Source: Sialis fuliginosa
Taxonomy: Eukaryota; Arthropoda; Insecta; Megaloptera; Sialidae
NCBI GenBank assembly: GCA_961205875.1
Contig: OY540811.1
Location: 36,301,340-36,365,339 of the forward strand
Direction: 5' to 3'
Length of the DNA: 64,000 bases
In this document: one piece after another, positions 57,674 through 64,000 of the stretch
How the letters are laid out: each line of letters opens with the position of its first letter
How positions within the stretch are numbered: the stretch's first letter is position 1
Position numbers and translations under genes: made by a program
Notes under the pieces: generated by a model
What the model saw: the letters and a program-made list of their open reading frames with translations, nothing else
What the model was told of the DNA's origin: nothing
The model's database searches: none

Positions 57674-57690
57674 AACTAGGCATTTGGCTA
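57608..57690 (-). rRNA. 28S rRNA fragment between R2 and R1 sites
   Basis: 83 bases reading, on the minus strand, TAGCCAAATGCC.. through GACGCGCATGAATGGATTAA to CTATTTACTATCTAGCGA, differing from the conserved 28S sequence at a few bases (CCTAGTTATC for CCTCGTCATC; CTATTT for CTATCT). This is the segment immediately downstream of the R2 site and reaching just past the R1 site. Confidence 0.92.
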
Positions 57691-59659
57691 TAATCTATGT
57701 ACGGCTTGCCCGCACACACTTTCCACGTACTTGTAGGTGTGGTGACCTTAGGACGGACTGTCCTCAAGGTGGGCCACTGACTGGCAGCTTCCAACTTAAT
57801 GGAATAGTGCTCGCCATTATTCGCCAGTCGCCCCTGCCCCACTGGGAACACATGCATGTCTCGCAAATCTACCATCTAGCGCTCCTAGCCTCTAAACCTT
57901 TGCTCGACTTCCAGGTCATTGGAAAAATTAAGCAGAGTCCTCTGCCGTATCAGAGGTAAACGGAACTTCGCCAGGTAATCTTACGAGTGCACAAGCCGTT
58001 GCCAGCCTCCAACACCGTCGTACTCCTGCTGTATAAGCACTCGATGTAGACCACCAAGGGCGACGGCAACCCCTTTCGTCGAAAAACGTCGACGATGTCC
58101 TGGCGGTGGAGAGTATGGACTGAAGAACCGTGAGATTCTCAGCCACACCATCGGAAGGCTCTTTGCCTATCGCTAGCAGGGCACGCGGCTGAAAGGCGAC
58201 ACATGAGCAGCTTGTGGAGATGTCGAGTGACCACCGAACCAATTGAAATTGGTCGGTAGTCAGAGGAAGCCTCGGCTCTGGTCGCCTTCGGGATCAACAC
58301 TGTTCACGTCGCAGTTTGTGGCGGGTCGAAACTTCCGCATAGGAGCACCACGTTGAAAAGGAGTGCCTTGGCCGAAGCGGGGACAGAATCCCACAGCTTA
58401 GCTGTAATGCCGTCCGGGCCTGGAGCAGATGCGCGGGAAACACGTGTGTCCTTCACTTCTTTTACAAGGATCGGGGCATATAGGTGTTCCAGTGAAGGGT
58501 CCACTGGATGAGAGATCGGGGCCCTATCCTCGAGGGGCTTGGAATTCACCTCAAAGAGGGGTTTCCAATACCCCACTTGGTCAACGGGCTTTGACCTTGC
58601 GGCCAAATCACCGTCCCCATCCAGTATCATCTTCACCGTCGCCTGCCAGTTTCTCGCGGACATACGCTGCACCTTGGCGTATTCGGTACGCCTTCTTTCC
58701 CTCCTATTTCGCAGCTGAGGTGACGGCGATCTCCGTTTACCGTGAGTTGGCGCCTTAGCAGTGGGGAAGACGTGGCGGAGCCAAGTTTCCAAGGCACCAG
58801 ACACGTCCTCCCCAGCGACCACCCGTTCGGCAATATGCCGCAGGCGCCCCCCCCCTTCGTATCCGAACCGTTCAACAGGAAACGTCAACAAGGAACGTCT
58901 TGATGGCAATCCGGAGGGCCTCTTCGTAGTCGAGAGTACTCGGGGGAGTTGGCATGCCTGGGCCAGGCACTCTAAGTCGACCTGACTTTGGCCCTGACCA
59001 GGTCTTGGTGGGAGGTTTTCCTCCTCTGCCCTTTGATGGAATCGAGCGATCGATGAGGAAATACCTCAATGAGGTGCTTGTTCATGAACCTCACGCCGTG
59101 AACCACCCCGTGAAGCATCCTGGCTTCCTCGTCAGACCACTTTGGTCTGACTCGGTTCACGTTGATTGCCGCATTGGTTATCTCTAGATGGGATTTGCGA
59201 ATATGCTGCCCACGGCCGTTCGCTGTGAGAAACACACGATCGCAATGCTCGCATCTAAACTGGGGTCTCGTCTCATACGGGACTACACACCCTCCCCCCG
59301 CCTGCGGGCGAGGGGTTTCAGGTGGGGGTGGCGCAGCAGGCGCATTCGCGGCGTTGCGAAGCACCCTCCGAGGATACATAAATCTACGCGAGTGATAAAA
59401 AATCCGAGCACAGGAGATATTGAGATCTCAATCGCTCTTTCACCGGTAGGCTCTCGGTCGCCCTATACCGCCGACAGAAGAACTAGCCTCTGCCAGAGAT
59501 ATAGAACTCACGACTCTCATGACTGGAACGTGTCCTACCGGCTAGCAGGGAGGATGAATCACCTAAATCGGTAATCCACCCCGCAACTCGAATCGACTGA
59601 AACACTCTACAAAGTCGCACTAGTGCAAAATCATAAAATCACCCAGATCGACTCTCATC
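57691..59659 (-). mobile_element. R2 element at the canonical 28S site, internally deleted
   Basis: Lies between 28S ..CTTAAGG (59660) and TAGCC.. (57690), the exact R2 cleavage site. Minus-strand parts: 59379-58972 with one CCHH zinc finger (FRCEHCDRVF..HIRKSH) and a Myb-like domain; 58909-58304 with a linker and the start of the reverse transcriptase (SAPGPDGITAKLWD); 58310-57984 with DYRPISIGSVVTRH, VAENLTVLQSILSTAR and RKGLP..LVVYIE but frameshifted. Then a 123-bp block (57860-57983) and the 3' UTR. The catalytic YADD region and the endonuclease are gone. One zinc finger suggests the R2-D type. A full R2 would be roughly twice as long. Confidence 0.88.
57860..57983 (-). repeat. 123-bp block shared with 59712-59835 (copy 1)
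   Basis: Nearly identical to 59712-59835 (GTAAGATTACCTGGCG ... CGCTAGATGGTAG), but joined to R2 reverse transcriptase on one side and R2 3' UTR on the other. Confidence 0.8.
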
Positions 59660-59711
59660 CCTTAAGATAGTCATAGTTACTCTTGCCGTTTACCCGCGCT
59701 TGCTTGAATTT
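59660..59711 (-). rRNA. 28S rRNA fragment upstream of the R2 site
   Basis: Minus strand AATTCAAGCAAGCGCGGGTA.. to ..AGTAACTATGACTATCTTAAGG, the conserved 28S sequence ending exactly at the R2 cleavage site (one change CTCTC to CTATC; GCGGG to GCAAG). Confidence 0.9.
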
Positions 59712-59835
59712 TCGCAAACCTACCATCTAGCGCTCCTAGCCTCTAATCCTTTGCTCGACTGCCAGGTCATTGGAAAAATTAAGCAGAGTCCTCTGCCGTA
59801 TCAGAGGTAAACGGAACTTCGCCAGGTAATCTTAC
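59712..59835 (-). repeat. 123-bp block, copy 2, joined to 28S
   Basis: Same block as 57860-57983, here flanked by 28S on its 3' side and by unrelated GC-rich sequence (59836-60005) on its 5' side. Confidence 0.8.
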
Positions 59836-60005
59836 CTGTTGCCCGCGGGGTTCCACGTGGAGGGGTCCGTCCCGGTAAAAACCGGCTCTGCCGCCGCGAG
59901 GGGTCAGGTCGCGACTCGCACACCATGTGATAAAAATAAACAAGTGAGGTTGGCTAGGCCTCATTAAAAACAGTCGTTTGTATGAAGAACGACCGGTAGA
60001 CAACA
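59836..60005 (-). other. GC-rich sequence, possible R2 5' region
   Basis: Contains GTCGCGACCTGACCCCTCGC and paired GC-rich segments (ACCGG..CCGGT). It could be the 5' untranslated region of a deleted R2 copy; I cannot confirm it. The 75-codon frame here is not convincing. Confidence 0.3.
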
Positions 60006-60011
60006 CAGCTT

Positions 60012-60104
60012 AAAAGCCTCCACCTGTAAATAGGGTGGAGGTGGTTAAAATGGTCATGCTGGTGTTAAAAGCCTCCACCTGTAAATAGGATGGAGGTGGT
60101 CAAT
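60012..60104 (-). promoter_or_regulatory. Paired 3' hairpins of the R2-like element
   Basis: Two near-identical hairpins, stem CCTCCACC / GGTGGAGG with loop CTATTTACA (minus strand), each followed by TTTTAA. Corresponding hairpins in the copies at 45246-45302 and 56438-56494 have different stem sequences that still pair. In R2 the reverse transcriptase recognises a folded 3' RNA, so a similar role is inferred. Confidence 0.6.
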
Positions 60105-60239
60105 AAATATATCACAGAATTTTGTTGAAAAAGTAATAAATAAATAAATAATTTAAAAAAACATAGAATATTATTCTATACACGTTAAAAAGGTTCATGG
60201 TGTGCTGTTGGACTAGGAGATTTGATTTAAAAACATGTG

Positions 60240-63200
60240 TCACCTCACCGGCCGAGCTTGCCGGTGGCGACGGAGGAGGGCGTCGTAGTCCATAAATTGA
60301 TGATAAATTTCAATGGAACTACGCAGGGCGATTAAAGAAATTGTTAATAAAGTTTTACGATCCGTTATGCCGAGCTTTTGTAAGGCAAGGATCGTCTCCT
60401 TGGGCATCGCCCCCCTCGTTCCTACCACGCCAGGTAGGACTTCCCCAGAGTCAACGGCGTGTATCTTCTGGAGGTGAGGCAGCAACCTACTGTACTTGTC
60501 GTTCTTCTCCTTCCGCCCGTTAGCGAGATAATCTTTGTCCTCGTGGCGGACGGTTACGTCGACCACGAAGACCCTTTCCCGGCTCTTCACTACCAGGTCC
60601 GGTTTGAGATTCCCACCGTCTGGGTCGGGGAGTGTAGGTTCTTAAGTAACTGCTGCCTCAGGGTCCCTGGTGGTGAGACGGTCAACCACCACCCCAAGAA
60701 TATCATTATGACGCTTGATCCTCCGGGGCTTCGTAGAAGTACATTGCCCCAAGATGTGTGCCTGTGTCTCCAACAAGCTGCCACACCTTCTACACGAGAG
60801 ATCAGCGTTTGGCGGTGCACCGGCGCGGTGTAGGGATATCTTATCCGCTGCCGTGTTGGTTCGCAGGCGGAGGGCCGTTATAAATCGACAAGGCTTGAGT
60901 AGGCTTGGCTGATATAGCCAAGCATTGCCGATTTTATCGTCAGTGAGGGACGGCACTGACTTTCCCTGCGAACTGCATCTCGCCCAATGTGCAAGTTCCT
61001 GTCGCTTGGCCCGCTTCTTGTATTGGTCGATCTCTTTGATCGTATTTGGCCAAGCGACGCGGGCAGATGCTGCATATTGCCTGAGACGGTGTTCCAGGCT
61101 AGAGCTCTCTGCCAGAGCTTGCATTGCTGGGTCTTCACTGTGTAGGAAGTTAAACCCAGCCTTCAAGGTGGAGCTAACAGCAATAGTCTCCAACCTGGGG
61201 AAACCTAGTCCCCCGTCTCGCTTGCCGCTGTAAATAAAACCATTAGTGACGCATTGCGGCAAGTGGAATATGTCTCGTATCACTACTCGTAGCTCCCGGT
61301 CTAACTCCCTGAGCAGAGTCAAGGGAGTCAGTGAAAGTACGATTGTGTACAAGTAGTGCGGGACTAGGTAACGGGAGATAATTTCGGCCTTTTGGGGAGG
61401 TTTAAGCGCTAGTCGTTGCACGCGTTGTAGCGCATTGCAAAGGGATTCTTTTAGGCCCTCCGAGGTCACACCAGCCCAAGGAGAGATATTAAGGCCGAGG
61501 TAGGTGAGCTTGGAATCCGCATCCGCATACGGAATCGGCTCCCCACCATTGAGTTGCAGCCCAGGATCTGCTAGGTACCAGGAGACTTTTTCCTTAACCC
61601 CACCGATATTGATTTGAAAAGCTGAACATTTGGGGGCGGATATTGCCATTCCGAGCCCTCGGAGAAAAGACTCGGTTTCACCTAGCAGGGCGCTGGCCTG
61701 TGGTACAGTGTTTGCAGTTAAAATTAGGTCGTCTGCAAAAGCCAGCACGGGGATGTCAACATCCCCTACCTTATATCCTGGGAGCCTTTCCAGCGATGCC
61801 AGTAGGACATCTATAATGGCATTAAATATAAATGGTGAGAGGGGGTCCCCTTGCTTGACCCCCCGCTGGAGTATGACGGGAATGGAATGACCATCATTCC
61901 CTATGACCGTGTGCACGTCCTTGTAACTATCTACCACGAGTCTTACCACATACTCGGGCAGACCTTTCCCCCGCAGTGCTGGCCCTATGGCTTCGTGGGG
62001 TATTGTATCGAAGGCCTTGGACAAGTCCAATTGCACTGCGACCAGGCCCTGATTGCACTTTGAGTGTCTGAGCATCTCATTTAGGACGTGCACATTATTG
62101 AAGCACCCCGCCTCAGACACAAAGCCCTTTTGGCGGGGGTTGAAACGTACCACTTTCCTCAATCTCTGGTCGATCACTCCCCAGAAAATACGACTCAGGA
62201 TTGAGCTTATGGTAATCGGGCGGAGATTTTGAGCTAAGGAAGGGTCTTTGCCCTCCTTAGGAATCAAAGTGGTACGATTGGTCCTCCATTGTGTGGGCAA
62301 TTTATTTGTTATTATTATGATGTTGTAGAATAAATGGAGGACCGCTGCTGCTGGCTTGCCTGTTATGTTTGCCTTCTTGAGCCCATCTGGGCCAGCAGCA
62401 GTGTCAGACTTGGTTTTACCCACCCTTTGGACAATCTCCTTCACTGAGATCGGTGCAAGCACGTCAATCAGGGGGATCAGTCTTTCAGGGGTGTCTATTT
62501 GTGGAAGGTTTACAGCCGGCTTGGTCTCCCAGAGACTCTTGTATAACCGTTCCACATCGGCTGGCTCTGGACGCTTAGGATCGTCTTCAAGCCAGTCGAT
62601 GCCAAGTCTGACATGCTTAGCAATCAGTCCTGGATTTTTGTTGTAGAGGTCCTGGGTTCTGGCATAGATGTACCGCCGGCGGGCACTCCGTTTGCCAGAC
62701 CGTGTTTTAGTTTTGGGGCGTTTTTTTCCAGTGGTAGCTGTACTGGTGCTGGTGAGGCGCGCTAGGACTTGCGCGTATATATTATCAAGCATGCTTTGGG
62801 ACATAGTCCCGTCCTCACTCAGCTCATGCAGAACGCCCCGAAGCATCATGAGTACACTATTCATGGATGCTTCGACTGCTGGAGTAAGTGTGATGGCCTT
62901 GTTATTATCGGCTTGGGCTGTCGTTATGTACTCCTCCCTCCAGGTCTCCGATGAACTCTCTGGAGGGTCGCAGTCTGTTACCGCAATCGCCGGGACCTCT
63001 TGAATAACAGCGATTGCAGGCTGAGGCGGATCCCCGGGGAATTGGGGTTCAGCCTCTTCATCCTGGGGCATTAAATCCTCAGCAGGATGGTTAGCGTGTG
63101 TGAGATTTAGGTAATCTCTGTACCTTTGATATCCCGGGTCTGCCCGCTTGTCTCTAATCTGCCTATTAGATTTACCCGGGATATGCTTTGCGATTTCTAC

Positions 63201-63779
63201 GGCGATGAACCGCTCGCCCCAGAACCGCCTTTCTAAATTAACGAGGAGATTTATATCCTCCTCGTTCCAGGTTTTGCCTGTAGGACATGGGGGAGGTGCT
63301 ACCTCTTCTCTCCCCCTGGCGGCCCTGGCAGCCCTCGCCTGATAACGGACGAGCGGATGCGTGAGACGCTCATGCTGTGTGAGCCCCACTTGAGTATTGA
63401 AAGACCTAGGGCACGATTTGCATCTATGTGTTGCATCGCCGTCGGCCTCTAGGGGTGGTCCTTTGCACTTCGGCATATGGCACTGTACAGCGTGTAGGGA
63501 CCTGAAACTTTTGCTACAGACGCTGCAGAGGTACTGGATATTGTCATGCTGATGCATAACTTCAGCATGACTTACCTCGCTTTTGATATTAAGTGCCATA
63601 TGATTCCCAGCTTGGAGACATAAATTACAAGAACGTGGCTGGAAGGGGAGAGAGATGATCAAAGTCCGTTTTATCGCGCAGCCGTCAACAGAGACCCCCT
63701 GCCGTGATCTTAATCTCCCGGGGGGAGCGGGGTCAGATGCTTCACCCCCGTCCGAGGCTTCGTATAGTGAACTATCCAT
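60240..63779 (-). pseudogene. R2-like polyprotein with one in-frame stop (zinc fingers, Myb, RT, endonuclease)
   Basis: Open from 63935 to a TAA at 60642-60644; the same frame resumes and ends at 60240. The likely start is ATG 63779 (MDSSLYEASDGGE); positions below count from the first ATG at 63935. Zinc fingers: CNLC..(103), YLCSVC..HMPKC (135-157), HRCKSC..H..H (170-193). Myb-like domain 221-275 (EEDINLLVNLERR, HIPGKSNRQI). Reverse transcriptase about 500-850: AGPDGLKK, LRPITISSI, LDLSKAFDT (Asp637), RGVKQGDPLSP, FADD 733-736. Then a CCHC motif CRRCGSLLETQAHILGQC (1048-1065). Past the stop: KPDLVVKS and VFVVDVTV, the PD-(D/E)XK restriction-like endonuclease. Domain order is that of R2. The stop removes the nuclease catalytic part. 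Confidence 0.9.
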
Positions 63780-63905
63780 ATTGAAAAAAAATAAGGCAAG
63801 GTAAAATAGACACACTGGGGGTGCCAGCCCCAGCGTGTATACCTCTGTTGATTGGGCCAGACCCAAATTCCAGGCCGTGGTCTGGAAAGGTGGCCATACA
63901 ATCCG

Positions 63906-64000
63906 CCTGGTCGAGGCTATTCCCAGGCGAGCCAAAGTCGTCGTAATAAAATGTGAGTCCGAGATTGTTGGTCAGCCAAACATACCACGAGGAGGTCCAG
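63906..64000. other. Unrecognised 5' flank of the R2-like element, cut by window end
   Basis: About 95 bases of mixed composition (GTCGAGGCTATTCCCAGGCG). Not 28S sequence that I recognise. It could be more of the element's 5' region or its target. Confidence 0.3.

Larger units (their letters stand above)
60006..63905 (-). mobile_element. Near full-length R2-superclade non-LTR retrotransposon
   Basis: One reading frame spans nearly the whole element (next entry), followed by about 230 bases of 3' sequence with two hairpins (60017-60041, 60072-60096). The 5' boundary is put near 63905 because the deleted copy at 56403-57607 matches up to there and then turns into 28S. The flanks visible here are not 28S: beyond 63905 the sequence is unrecognised. 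So either this copy is outside rDNA or the family uses another target. Confidence 0.8.

Noticed and set aside
60459..62646. Several plus-strand frames of 60-124 codons
   Set aside because: All are antisense to the R2-like polyprotein, whose sense frame has clear domains.
1..64000. tRNA genes
   Set aside because: I looked for the conserved GGTTCGANNC box and cloverleaf pairing; GGTTCGA-like hits (about 26085 and 26376) lie inside a hAT MITE and show no cloverleaf.
1..64000. Bacterial contamination or symbiont sequence
   Set aside because: Spliced exons, Helitrons, hAT and Penelope elements and 28S/R2 junctions show nuclear eukaryotic DNA throughout; GC-rich parts are explained by R2-type elements and the minisatellite island.

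Overview
The window is AT-rich, intron-bearing DNA packed with transposable elements. It fits a large insect (arthropod) nuclear genome. Evidence: GT-AG introns, an insect-type lipase gene, R2 elements sitting in 28S rRNA gene fragments, Helitrons, hAT, pogo, Merlin and PIF/Harbinger elements, a Penelope-like element and many fold-back MITEs. I could not assign a genus.

Region by region. (1) 0.5-2.9 kb: two Helitrons facing each other; one carries a 151-bp insertion with a hammerhead-ribozyme-like motif and a 12-bp target duplication. (2) 3.36-26.90 kb, plus strand: the one apparently intact host gene, a secreted lipase / phospholipase A1-like enzyme. I assembled it as seven exons whose splice phases all match, giving 342 residues. 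Its six introns (about 22.5 kb) hold three hAT MITEs with perfect 8-bp duplications, two large fold-backs of one family (one with 177-bp arrays in its arms, the other carrying a pogo derivative), another fold-back MITE and a second hammerhead-like motif. (3) 27-36 kb: fold-back elements, a 95-bp inverted repeat enclosing about 6.9 kb, and a third copy of the first Helitron. (4) 36.6-38.2 kb: a GC-rich island with three minisatellites, a TATA-like box and a polyadenylation signal, possibly a solo LTR. (5) 38.5-47.1 kb: broken transposon genes (non-LTR reverse transcriptase, Merlin transposase, an inverted pair of an unnamed transposon protein, Harbinger nuclease and Myb-like genes) and one unidentified reading frame. 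(6) 47.3-54 kb: another Helitron, a fold-back MITE and a hAT inside a hAT. (7) 54-55.5 kb: a decayed Penelope-like element with hammerhead-like motifs around it. (8) 56.2-64 kb, all on the minus strand: an R2/28S graveyard. It includes an R2 remnant at the exact canonical 28S site, other 28S and R2 junctions, an internally deleted R2-like copy, and a near full-length R2-superclade element (three zinc fingers, Myb, reverse transcriptase, restriction-like endonuclease) broken by one stop codon.

Except for the lipase, nothing here looks like a working host gene; the window mostly records layered, nested transposition. The most promising leads are the hammerhead-like motifs, the covarying 3' hairpins shared by the R2-like copies, the unequal tandem arrays inside a fold-back element, and the 28S-R2 junctions.
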